From Tetraselmis striata (lineage: Eukaryota > Chlorophyta > Chlorodendrophyceae > Chlorodendrales > Chlorodendraceae), in contig VCJN01000175.1 of NCBI GenBank assembly GCA_006384855.1, positions 43,501 to 107,500 on the forward strand: a DNA stretch of 64,000 nucleotides, written 5' to 3'. A model generated the notes under the pieces. It had not been told where the DNA came from. It made no database searches and saw only the letters and a program-made list of their open reading frames with translations. How positions within the stretch are numbered: the stretch's first letter is position 1; each line of letters begins with the position of its first letter. The position numbers and the translations under genes are program-made. This document shows, piece by piece, positions 22,363 through 32,295 of this stretch.

Positions 22363-22925
22363 TTAAGTACTGATAGAAGACCGGGGAACTAGGGTATAAA
22401 CAAACCCTACGGTGCAAAATGAATTCCACGGTGCAAAATAGGTTAAATTACTGTTATTGCTCTTCTTGGCCTCGCCGTCATCTCGGTCGCCACTGTCGCT
22501 ATCGTCATCGGTATTGTTCATTGCTGCTAGTCGTTCGCGACGGGTGTCGCGATCGGCCTCGCGTTCTGCAGACTCCATAGTAGCCTGGGCTGACTTTACG
22601 GCGTCTGATAAAGTCTCAAGGTTCTTGATGGCAACTTCCTTCCGAATCCAAGGTTTCAGCCTGCGCTGAGAATCGTGTACGTTGTCCTCCTCGTGCCGAT
22701 GTGGCAGCTCCAGTAATTGCTCGCGTAAATAATTTGCCTACTTCTATACTATATTTCTTTGTGTAGCGCGATCCAAGTTGATACGGGCTTGCTTTGCCGA
22801 TGTACGACCGCAGAATTCTTGAATCAGACCTCTTCTACCGTCGCGATCCCGGTAAAACCCGGTACTCGCAACCTGGCTATACCACCATTTTGATACTGCT
22901 CCGAACAAAAAGCCATATGCCTAGC
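22363..22925 (-). pseudogene. Decayed minus-strand ORF, possibly retroelement Gag-like
   Basis: Two minus-strand pieces in different frames: 22,770-22,925 (WWYSQVASTGFYRDRDGRRG, then EFCGRTSAKQARINLD) and 22,363-22,735 (charged helix with KPWIRKEVAIKNLETL and EREADRDTRRERLAAM, then an acidic tail NTDDDSDSGDRDDGE). The composition is protein-like, with stops between the pieces. A Gag-type origin is only a guess. Confidence 0.25.
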
Positions 22926-23169
22926 AGTACACACTACGTGGTTCTTCTGGGTTAACACTGTGGAACAATGTGGAACTTCAGATATCCGCGCGCATGTCGA
23001 AACTAGTTCCGAATTTCGTCAATATTCTAACTTGATAGACGTTCTATTTGTGCTGACTTGACATCGCTCGGCATAATTCCGCCCGGCATGTCGTTAGTGT
23101 GAGCTGAACGCGGCTCCTTCTTCGTCTCATGCTCCGCCGCACGTCAACAGTTGATACGCTCCTCAAAGT
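22926..23169. other. Spacer, no gene seen
   Basis: No recognisable feature. Confidence 0.4.
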
Positions 23170-23330
23170 GGTTTTAGGGTTTAGGATTTAGGGTTTGAGT
23201 TTTTAGGATTTTGGGGTTTAGGTTTTGGGGTTTAGGGGGATTTAGGGTTTTGGATTTTAGGGTTAGGGGCTTTGGGTTTTCCGGGTTTTTAGGTTTGTAT
23301 GGTTTAGTATGGGTTGTATGGTTTTTCTTG
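23170..23330 (+). repeat. Degenerate interstitial telomere-like repeat
   Basis: About 160 bp of TTTAGGG, TTTAGGA, TTTTGGGG and TTTTAGG variants on the plus strand, all in one orientation. It resembles a degraded tract of the plant/green-algal telomere family. Confidence 0.8.
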
Positions 23331-23974
23331 AATAACGAGGACATCGCGAACCGGCCCCGAAGTATTGTGACCATCCGGATCCTTATTAATTCCCCACCCC
23401 TTTCGGTCCATGTTCGTTCCGCATATGCGGAATAAAAGGGCGCTCATTCCCCGGAGAGGAAACTGGTGTGCTGCGCCACGAGTACTGTAGGCCACGTACG
23501 TGCTCATGTCGGTATCATAGGAGTCCCACAATATTGCACAGCACATCCCCCGTGTTTATGACGCGACACTGTGGTACACCATACAGGCAGCAGTTCCGTA
23601 CTTGGGATTGTGTACCATTGCACGGGATCGACTGGAGGTCGCTCACATATGCGGCTGTATGTGGACACGGCAGGGGCGCTGTGGTGTATGTAAAAATGTA
23701 CAGTTCCACATATCCACATATGCGGCGGAACCTCCCGTTGTGGTGTCGTCGCATGGGTTGTGCGGATACGTTTCGCATATTCAGATATATGTGGACACGG
23801 CGGGCGCGCGGGGGTGTCTTTGTGAAAAGGTACATTTCCGCATATATGCACATTTTAGGGTATCTTTTTCATGGTGATTATGGAATATGTGGGAGTATGT
23901 ATGGTACACATACGTAAAATATGTGGAAATATGCGGAGGCATGTTGGGTCCGTTCGCTCTGTGCTGCAAAATCT
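23331..23974. repeat. CATATG-core palindromic repeats, cluster 1
   Basis: Recurrent short palindromes CCGCATATGCGGA (about 23,427) and CACATATGCGG (about 23,645), and repeated TATGTGGACACGGC (about 23,659 and 23,790). The same core recurs at 25,145-25,185 and densely at 30,970-31,925. No gene was recognised. Confidence 0.6.
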
Positions 23975-24400
23975 GCGTGTTGGTCAGAGGCCGTCTTGGC
24001 ATCCTTGGGCGGGTGGTGCCCCCGAACCATGGAGAGCAAACATGTTTGTGCCGCGAAAGCTTGAAACCGGGATTTCGGAGCCGTCATTGCAAATCGTGGA
24101 GCGCGGCACACATGCAGGAGCCTCTCTTGGACGAGGGCAACACGGGGCAACCATCCGCTTGTCGGTTGGAGTCGGTCTTGGCATCCTAGGGCGGGTGGAC
24201 TCCACAAACCCTGGAGAGCAAACATGTTTGTGCCGCGAAAACTCTAAACCATGATTTCGGAGCCGTCATTGCGAGCCGTGGAGCGCGGCACACATGCGGG
24301 AGCCTCTCATGGATACGAGGGCAACACGGTGCACCCATTTGCGTGTCGGTTGGAGGCCGTCTTGGCATCCTTGGGCGGGTGCCCCCCCCCCCCGGTAGTG
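23975..24400. repeat. ~183-bp tandem repeat
   Basis: GTCTTGGCATCC recurs near 23,992, 24,174 and 24,358. Two full units and the start of a third share GAGAGCAAACATGTTTGTGC and GGAGCGCGGCACACATGC. The third ends in a short C run at about 24,380-24,391. Confidence 0.88.
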
Positions 24401-25525
24401 TGGCATGCGGGTGCATTGCGGTCCACATATGCGAAGTAGCTGGGCTTTCGGAAGCGCGGCGGGGGGACGGGTAGCGTGGTCCTTGGTAGGTAGAATGCCT
24501 GATGTGGTAGATTCTGGGGGCATGAAGCGGGGGGCAGGTAGCTCCAGGTGAGGGCTGGGTGGTGCCCGAAGCACCACTCTGTTCGGTATATACGGGGAAG
24601 AGGGAGAACGGAGGGCGTGAAGGTGGGTGTTTTGGGCAGGTGGCGCACGGGCGGCACCGGGCCGTGACATCCGCGTATAAAACCAGGCGATGCGCGTACT
24701 GTAAGGCCCTTACATCATCGCCGCGGCAGAACGGGATTTCGAGGGCGCCAGACTTATCATGGACGAGTACGGGCATTTTGCAATGTGCATTACTCCCGCA
24801 CTGTATTTTCGCGTTTTTTCGCGACTAGTACTTTCGTATGCGTACGGGTACGAATTCTGAAAGTGATGGCGCTGCATAGCGAGCAGGCCGGGGAAAACGC
24901 TTCCGACTTACGGGGATATTAAAAATCCCGATTTTCGGCAGCGGCTAGCTAGTAGATAAGGGGATGGTATTGAGGTTCTATACGTGGTTAGTACCTTCGT
25001 ATAGACATGGGCAGGATGGAGGGGGTTGAGGTCCCATGCAGGGGGGCAAGCGGTGCCTAGTACCTACTCGTACAATGGTCTCTAGGGGGTGGTGGGGTAC
25101 GGACGGCAGTACGCGGTACCGCGGGGCGAGGGGCGGAGGGTTCACATATGCGGACGTATGTGGACTTGTATTCCGCATATGTGGAGGATCTGGCAGCACC
25201 CTGCTCCTCTCCCTGCGGGCGGGGCGGCTGCGAGGGACGGCTGGTGGCGACCGGGGGTGTCGTGCGGCGAGCGGTTGGGCATGATGGTTGGTGAAGGGGG
25301 TGGGGTGTCGGCAAGGGGATCGGAGCATGGTGGCGTGGGCGCGGGGGGTGGGTCAGGAGATGCATCCCATGTGTGGATATATAGAAGCATTGCATTGTTA
25401 CATTATTGTGCTTATCGGCGCGCCTTCCGCTCCTAGCCTACCGGTACCTATGTACGTGGGGGTGTCAGCTATATTACTCTGGCAGCTCGGGATGCGTGAT
25501 CCATCATCCTTCTAGGCGTTGTCGC
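24401..25525. other. Spacer, no gene seen
   Basis: GC-variable sequence with overlapping proline-rich ORFs and no domain. A few CATATG-core palindromes lie near 24,426 and 25,145-25,185. Confidence 0.4.
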
Positions 25526-25963
25526 CTAGAAAGCACTGCGCAATGGCAGCAGCGGCGGCGGCGGCCTGCAGGTTGCGACCATCGGTGCCCTTGGAGTAGG
25601 TGGCATGCCACTCCTACAGGAGGTGCCCATCAAGCCGGCCAGCGTCTCGCGGCGCCTCTCTTTGGCGGCAGGTGTCATGCGGATGCGGCTGACTGACATG
25701 GCCTTCTCCGCGTGGTCCACGAAATAGAAACTTGCGTTGGTGGAGGTCATCTTGATGGGACGCGCGTCGCGGGCACCGAACCCGAGGCTGTCCACGGCCT
25801 GCTGCAGCACCTCCGACAGGGGGGGGATCTGGGTTGAGCGACCGGTAAAGGCGAAAGCGTGACCGGTTCCGGGAGCCAAGAAGAGGTTGGCGGGCGGGTC
25901 GGGCTTGGCCAGCAGCTCCCGCCCCCATCTCGCGTGGTGGCCGAGCAGGGGCTGTGGGCACAT
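25526..25963 (-). CDS. Hypothetical minus-strand ORF (145 codons)
   Basis: Open from an ATG at 25,963 to 25,526. The middle (about residues 25-110) has natural composition, including NLFLAPGTGHAFAFTGRSTQ, FYFVDHAEKAMSVSRIRM and a basic AKERRRETLAGLMG helix. The C-terminal third is proline/arginine-rich and may be a frame-shifted tail. No family was recognised. Confidence 0.3.
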   Translation of the reverse strand: MCPQPLLGHHARWGRELLAKPDPPANLFLAPGTGHAFAFTGRSTQIPPLSEVLQQAVDSLGFGARDARPIKMTSTNASFYFVDHAEKAMSVSRIRMTPAAKERRRETLAGLMGTSCRSGMPPTPRAPMVATCRPPPPLLPLRSAF

Positions 25964-25984
25964 GCTGGCAGTGGCGTTATCGCA

Positions 25985-26030
25985 TACTACACTCGTCGAA
26001 ACGGGGTCCGCTTAACCGCGTTTAACGACT
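25985..26030 (+). repeat. Left arm of a widely spaced inverted repeat
   Basis: TACACTCGTCGAAACGGGGT and the following bases match, inverted and with a few differences, the sequence at about 30,925-30,973. They could be terminal repeats of a decayed ~5-kb element or two inverted copies of a short repeat. No clear target duplication is visible. Confidence 0.5.
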
Positions 26031-26630
26031 ACCAGGCGCGAGTAGTAGCCTGTATATATCGTGTCTAACGTTAGGCATCACAGTACTTTAAACTTGGCGG
26101 GAAGGATGAGTACGGCAGCGGAGCCCTGCATCAAAGTACTATAGCGAGTAGCGGGTACTCGGTAGTCACGAGTGCACAAAGTACGACACGGAGTCACTGT
26201 GCTTTACGGGAGTCACTGTGCTTCACGACACGGAGTCACTGTGCTTTACGGGAATCGCCGCCCTTCATATATGCTATAGGGGCGCGCCTCCTCACGAGTA
26301 CGCGCGGAAGATACCCGCGTGATGACGAGTGATGATGACGAGCAGGCGCGGCAGTACGGTACTGGTCGATACACAACAAAGGCTGCAAAAATGCATTGCA
26401 CGGTAATCACGGTTGGTTTTGTGATTTAATAAAGGTGAGGTGCCAGGCTGGATCAGCGGCCAATGAGCGTCGAGCTTCGGGATGTGGTTTAGCGGACATA
26501 GGCGCGCCTACTCCTAGCTGTCAAATTTAACGTCAAGGCACCGGATATTTTCGGATTTATGGCGGAGGGGTCGGCAACTCCATAAAGTATTAGGGAAATC
26601 CAAGAAATGTGATTACAATGGGTCTATCTA
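26031..26630. other. Spacer with short direct repeats
   Basis: GGAGTCACTGTGCTT occurs three times at about 26,190-26,245. No gene was seen. Confidence 0.5.
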
Positions 26631-27053
26631 CTACCGCCCCTGCCTGCCCCCGCCCCGGCGGCCGGCTGGCTCCGCTGCCGCCGGCCTCTTCCTGCCGCCG
26701 GCCTGTGGTGCTATGCCCGCTGCCGGCTCGGGAGGTGACTGCCCCTTGCTGCTTGCAGCTACTTCTGCGGGTATGTTATTCATGACAGCTGCTGCCATAT
26801 GCGCACCACTGCTAAGGGGCTTGTATGACGGGGATGGCCTGGATGCCGCCGCGCGCGCCCGTTGCGCTTGCTTCTTCTGGCGTCCAGCATGCATCCTCGC
26901 AGTAGCGTCTTGAAGCGCCGGGGATCTAGCCGCACGGGGAACATGAGCTCGTCGAGCGAGCGGGGGAGGGGGGCTGTAGCCGGTAGACAGGTCTTGCACC
27001 GGAGCGCCGTTCTGGTCGATTCCGGACTGCGGTAGTGATGAAAGAAAAAACAC
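26631..27053 (-). CDS. Hypothetical Ala/Pro/Arg-rich ORF
   Basis: A 140-codon minus-strand ORF of low-complexity composition, with a glycine/arginine-rich C-terminus (AGGRKRPAAAEPAGRRGG). No domain was recognised, and it could be a GC-driven spurious ORF. Confidence 0.2.
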   Translation of the reverse strand: MFFLSSLPQSGIDQNGAPVQDLSTGYSPPPPLARRAHVPRAARSPALQDATARMHAGRQKKQAQRARAAASRPSPSYKPLSSGAHMAAAVMNNIPAEVAASSKGQSPPEPAAGIAPQAGGRKRPAAAEPAGRRGGGRQGR

Positions 27054-27214
27054 TAAGTCGCCGACAGTCGGGCAGCGACAACATCAGCAGCTACACGATG
27101 AGCAGGTAAACCGGCCGGCAAGCGCACTTTTGCACTGGGGATGCAAAGAACCCTTGCTGCATGCGTCGGCTTCATCGATTTAAGCAAGGCAGCTTGCTCC
27201 TCCTCCACGGTCAA

Positions 27215-27535
27215 TTAGGGTGGGCAGACGGGCCGTTCAGCTTGACCAGTCAAAAATGCCCGACATGTCATCGGCGCTGACTGTCGTGAGGTAGTAGCGC
27301 AGGGGCGGGCCGCGCGGGACAGGCGGGGGCTCGCGTGCTCCTCTCGGCAGCATGATATTTTCCCACGACGCGTCATCCGTCCCGGCAGCGGCATGGAAGG
27401 TGCTGACGGTGGCCATGGTGGCACGGGGGGCGAGCAGGGCGGTCTGCTCTTCATGCGAAGCGGTCAGCATAACATGCGAAGCAGCGAGCGAGGAAGTGCC
27501 GAGGAGTGAAAGTGCGCGCGCGGCTGGTGGCTAAT
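27215..27535 (-). CDS. Hypothetical ORF fragment
   Basis: The minus-strand frame is open from upstream of 27,470 (first ATG at 27,470) to 27,237. It contains SWENIMLPRGAREPP and ends YYLTTVSADDMSGIFDW. The composition is plausible but no family was recognised. A second frame (27,215-27,454) overlaps it. Confidence 0.25.
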
Positions 27536-28547
27536 CACGTACTTTATATCTTTGCATCAGTCTCGAGTAGTAATGGTACCTCGGTACCCGGGGCGTCACA
27601 ATAACATTATCAATGACACTACGATGCATCTGGTGTTGTATGTAATGCACAACGCGTTTCACATTAATCTTATTGCTGAACAGATTACATGCATATCAAC
27701 ATACATACCACAAATGACATGAAATTCACAAAAGTACAGATGTGTATAACGGCAAAGACAAATGCAAACTTTTGTGTCAACATCGGTTGACAATACCCGC
27801 TCGCGACGATACTGCAGTACACCGCGGCATGCATGCGTAACATTGACCTATGTTGTCAGTATCAGAAAAAGTATGTTGTGAGTGTGTCAGGAAAAGTAGT
27901 GAAGCATACACGTGCAAGCATAATGCAGATTGGCCATGTTTCGTAAGATAGTATTGCTTAACATTCCATTTGAAACCCCAGACCCAACCGACGCCTACGT
28001 GTATCATGCGCCTGCCATACTACGCAACTGCTCCCGCAACATATGGATATGCTCAATTCACACACGCCACGGTTGCTGCCTATATGCCATTACTGCATGG
28101 CATCACCACCGCCATCATCCTCATCGAGGGCGGCGATGTCGTACGCATGGGAGTGCTTCAAGTAGGAGCACCACCCGTGCCGGGCTGCACTATCAGCATC
28201 AACGCAAAGTGCAGGAAAACAACAACAACATGTAAGATGCATCAGCAATATTATATAACACAGGTGGCCCATCACATGATCATCTGCCTCGGCACAGCGT
28301 CACAAGCGGCCCTTTGCCGCCGCCCCCTGCCGGCAATGCTGATGGCCTCTGTCCATGTATATGTGACAAGTCTGCCATGCACAATCCTGGGCGGGAAGAC
28401 AAAGTCATGCTGGAAGACAGTGTTGATCGGGCCCTCCCACACTCCAGTGCTCATAGGCGTTGATAGCACGCATCTCCATCTCCAAACACAACGGGAGGCG
28501 AAGTCATCGCGATGTTTTTGAGGTGGCGCTCAGCGTCAACGAAATAA
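27536..28547. other. AT-richer spacer
   Basis: Lower GC than the surroundings. Plus (27,970-28,521, 183 codons) and minus (28,272-28,469) ORFs overlap. The minus one (TGVWEGPINTVFQHDFVFPP) looks slightly more protein-like, but neither has a recognisable domain. Confidence 0.35.
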
Positions 28548-28966
28548 GTTACCTTGACCTACAAGCTACGGGAAGCTACGGAGGTATTCTTCGCAGCCTT
28601 CATGGACATCGCGGCAGCAAAGGACCTCACTCCGTGCATGAAGTTGCATGACGGCAATTTCCCGATCGATAGAACTGCATGGCAACCTTGACGCACTGAG
28701 TGCTCAGTGCATGGAGCACTGCAAACATGGAGATCAAGGAGGGCTTCCGCAACGGCAGCAACGACCAGCCCCAGCACCTGCTCAAGTTCGGCAAGGTGAT
28801 GCTCTCCATGACTGGCCAAGTCACGACGCGCAGCACCTTGATCGCGCACCACCGTGACATGCATGGACCAGCCCATCGTGCACAGCCCCACTTGCCCAAG
28901 GCAAAGGCGTGTGCCGTGAAGGCAGAGATGGCAGAGAAAGCGGCGACGAAGCGAAGGAAGATGTGA
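28548..28966 (+). pseudogene. Two-frame coding remnant, unknown
   Basis: An open plus-strand frame from 28,548 (TYKLREATEVFFAAFMDIAA, KDLTPCMKLHDGNFPIDRTA) ends at TGA 28,689-28,691. A second frame continues at about 28,700-28,966 with a basic C-terminus (AEKAATKRRKM). The change of frame with protein-like composition on both sides suggests a frameshifted gene or an unrecognised intron. The function is unknown. Confidence 0.3.
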
Positions 28967-29075
28967 ATGCATTAATTACATCTAGTGAGCGTGTCCCTTC
29001 CCCTTCTCGCCCTTACTGGAATTGCCATAGACAACCATGTCACATGAGCGGCAGGTGCTCGGCTCATCACTGCCC

Positions 29076-30358
29076 TCAGCCCCCCTCGCCGATGTTGAAC
29101 GCCTCGCCTCCCGCCTCCATCATTGCTTCGCGCCTCGCCCTCCTCTGCATGAAGTACTTCTTTTCATATGGCCCGCACTTTACCGCATCCGAGCTGTCTA
29201 TGCTGTCGTAGCTTTCAGAATTGCGCCGATGTGCGGGGCGCTGAATAGTCGCCTTCGCTGGTGTTGTCTGAGATACCCGCTCATTCTCGCTCCATGCGCT
29301 CCTGCCACTCCGTAGCGCGCAGCTTCCGAGCGCGCTCACCCAGCTCACGCGCACGCTCTGAGCGCACAGTTCGGAGCGCCTCCTGTTCCAGCTTGTCTGC
29401 CTCGCTCTTGCCCGGCAGCGCCTCCCACCGGAATACATAGCCACCCGTCTCTATGGGAAGCGGTGGCGGGATTAGTGCGCTGAATCCCAGCCCATCACAT
29501 CGCGCAAAGCATCGCTATCGTCCATCGGGTGCATAGAATGCGCCTCGCACAGCGCATGCAGCTCGCGCGTTGCGTATACGTTGGGATCATCGAAGGCAGT
29601 GAGAAAGGGCCATGCCTTTGGATCAGTTGGGCCCACTGAGTAGCCAGTTGGCAGCATGTCTGTGTCCTCCTTCGCTGCCACCACTCTGGTGTGGAAGTAC
29701 CCAATCCGCTTGACCACCTTCAGCTTGCTGCAGTGGCCCCGGAACGGCTCCTCCTCAACTTCAAGGGACAGAGGGTACAATGTGGACACGATGCCCCCCC
29801 CTCCATGTCGGTCATCCTCACCCCACCGTGCGCTCCTCTCTTCACGTACAGCTCCGCGCGTGCCTCAGCCCGCGCCTTAGACGGCGACCGACTCGACTCC
29901 CTCGTGACAGGTGGCCATGTATCTGGCCTTCTTTCTCCCGCCGCGGGCTGTGACGCGGACCTTGCGTGCCACATGTCCGGTCGTGCCCCGAAGAATGAGA
30001 CGAGGAGGTCCGCTGACATGCCGCAAAAGGTCGCCATCGCGGGCTTCAAGCCTCCCTGCATGTGGTGGACGTGGCCGTTCATGCGGTCGTACATCGCCTA
30101 GGTCACAGCCGAGACCAACGCCTCCTCGCCTACCACTGGTAGGCCGTCTACTGTGGTGGACTTGCCACACTTCCTGCAGAATTCGGAGGCGGCGGGCTGG
30201 TGGCCGAAACGGCCAGAACGCACCGAGCGCAGCTCTCGCGTCGCGCCATATCGTTGGGGCGCTGCGTCGGCGCGAAGGGTTTTCAGCCTCCAACCCGTTG
30301 TAGCATCAACGGACGATGCGAGAGAACAACGGAGGAACTCAAAAATCCGCCACGGCAA
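29076..30358 (-). pseudogene. Frameshifted minus-strand gene with CxxC motif
   Basis: Successive minus-strand segments in changing frames: 30,358-29,980 (includes FCRKCGKST and, after an in-frame TAG at 30,098-30,100, MNGHVHHMQGGLKPAMATFC), a shifted tail to 29,877, 29,789-29,472 (VVKRIGYFHTRVVAAKEDTD, LCEAHSMHPMDDSDALRDVM) and 29,444-29,076 (a charged coiled helix with EADKLEQEALRTVRSERARE in one frame, KYFMQRRARREAMMEAGG in another). The CxxC and following histidines could bind zinc. No family was identified. At least one stop and two frame changes indicate decay. Confidence 0.4.
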
Positions 30359-30964
30359 CGACCTCAGCTTCCCCTCCCTCTAGCAATATCGGGTGCGTGT
30401 CGGGTGGGATCGGTGCTGAGATGTCTCCGATTATGTTTGGCGTGGGTGGGCTGCAGTGAGTGAGTGGGGCAAAAAGGGCGGCGTCCGTACCTGATGCGGC
30501 CGAGTGCACAGCCGCTCTTGACCACTGTGGGCACCACCTGCCCGACTACCGCCAGTAATGTGTACCCATGGGATAAGGTTTGCGCTCCGGGGGGCGTGAT
30601 GCGCAGTGGCCGCGCGCACTGGGGGCAAGCGCTATGTGCAGCTCGGGGTGGGTGAGGAAGTTTGCTGTGTGCTGGACGCGGTGCGCGCGGCCCGCATAAA
30701 GGATTCTCGTACATAAATAGTTCACGCGCGATATCCCGGTATTGGTACGCCGTCATATCACGTACCATTTGCGTACGGATAATGCCATGGCAGTCATGGC
30801 GGCGCGGGTACTCGCGACCACCGCCGAGATAAGCTGACTGAAAGCGGATATAGGCGAGGGTTAGGCGCGGGTGATACGGAATACAGTAATCGTACAGTAA
30901 AATTGAGTACGGATACAGTAAAATTACCGTGTTAAGCGCGGTTAGGCGAACCCCGTTTCGACGC
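30359..30964. other. Spacer with right arm of a long-range inverted repeat
   Basis: The inverse of the 25,985-26,030 repeat lies at about 30,925-30,973. A 203-codon minus-strand ORF (30,364-30,975) spans it but shows no domain and is not supported. Confidence 0.4.
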
Positions 30965-31435
30965 GAGTGTACCACATATGTGGAACGCGCATAATGCGCA
31001 AACTACTAGCAGGCACACTACATGTGGAGTTGTGGAAATTCCATCAATGCTGAAATGCGAGAGCTTCCACATATGGGGAACTATGTGCTGCGGTGGGCGG
31101 TTATCATGTTCTTTTACTGTCACATATGTGGAACACGTATACTGCACAAACTACTGGCAGGCGCACTACCTGTGGAGTTGTGGAAATTCCAGTGCTGAAA
31201 TGCGAGAAATCGCATGAGTCCCTCCACGCACGTAACTCCACATATGCGGAGCTATGTGCGATGGTGGGTGGTACGTGCGTGCTTATATTGCCACATATGT
31301 GGGGCGTACATGTTGCGTAAATTACTGGCAAGCGCACTCCCCGTTGGAATTGTGGAAACGATGTTTTTTGTTGCCCGAGAATTCGCCCAAGTGCCTCCAC
31401 GCACCACGTGGTTCGCTAATTCCACATATGTCCCA
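30965..31435. repeat. CATATG-palindrome tandem repeat (~150-170 bp)
   Basis: Three units begin near CCACATATGTGGAACGC (30,971), CACATATGTGGAACACG (31,123) and CCACATATGTGGGGCG (31,291). Each contains a GCAAACTACTAGCAGGC-like stretch, GTGGAATTCC-type sequence and a second CATATG palindrome. Confidence 0.82.
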
Positions 31436-31944
31436 GCTCCCTCTGTATGTGGATCTATATGGAAGAGGGGGTGGGCGCACCGACACACATATATAGACTT
31501 ATGTGGAGTACGCGGGGCGGGCGCGTACATACACATATGGGGACTAATGGAGAAGAATGGGAGCCGGGGCACATGATCCCGCATATGTGTCGTTATGTGG
31601 GGGGCACGTGCAGGGCCCCGAGCTCCCCGCATATGTGGATCTATGCGGAGGAGAGGGGATGGGGCGCACCGACAAACAGATATGGACTTATGTGGAGTAC
31701 GCGGGGCGGGCGTTTGCCATACACATATGCGGACCCTTGTGGAAGACTGGTGGCCGGGGCACACAATCTCACATAAGTGTCTTTATGTGGGAGGCGCGAG
31801 CAGGGTTCCCAGCTCCCCGCATATGTGGATCTATGCGGAGGAGAGGGGGTGGGGCACACCGACACACATATGGGGACTTATGTGGAGAACGCTGGGTGGA
31901 CGCACAGCCATACACATATGCGGACTTATGGGGAAGACTGCGCA
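31436..31944. repeat. ~190-bp tandem repeat with CATATG palindromes
   Basis: GTGGATCTATGCGGAGGAGA and close variants recur near 31,449, 31,636 and 31,826 (about 190-bp period). Each unit carries GGACTTATGTGGAGTACGC and a CACATATGCGG palindrome. It looks like an outgrowth of the adjacent palindromic repeat. Confidence 0.85.
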
Positions 31945-32295
31945 GGCCAAAATAACCGTCGTGCATACATGCTTACTACCTGTACCGGTACGGGTACCGG
32001 CCGCCGGTAGTCGCGGGCCGGTCGTCGCCGTTCGTCAGGTCTACGGGGCGGGTGTGGCGCGAAGCGCCGAGCCCTCCACGTGGACCGGGCCCGGACGCCG
32101 GAGGTCGTCGCTCGTCCGTTGCCGGACGCCACACGACCGTCGCCCGTCCGCCTCGCCGCCCGTCCGTCGACGGACGCCGGGCCCCGGGTCGGCGGGTCGG
32201 CGGACGCGAGGCTGTACAATGTAGCGACTACTACGATTGATACTTGCGGCTCTCTGGATTCCACACGCCCGCAACGGGTCCACTTGTATATACCA
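31945..32295 (+). repeat. GC-rich dispersed repeat, direct copy
   Basis: Begins GCAGGCCAAAATAACCGTCG and CTTACTACCTGTACCGGTAC, then a CGTC-rich body and GCGGCTCTCTGGATTCC. It is the same family as both arms of the palindrome at 33,613-34,222. Confidence 0.8.

Noticed and set aside
30364-30975. 203-codon minus-strand ORF
   Set aside because: It runs through a dispersed repeat and has no recognisable domain or consistent composition.
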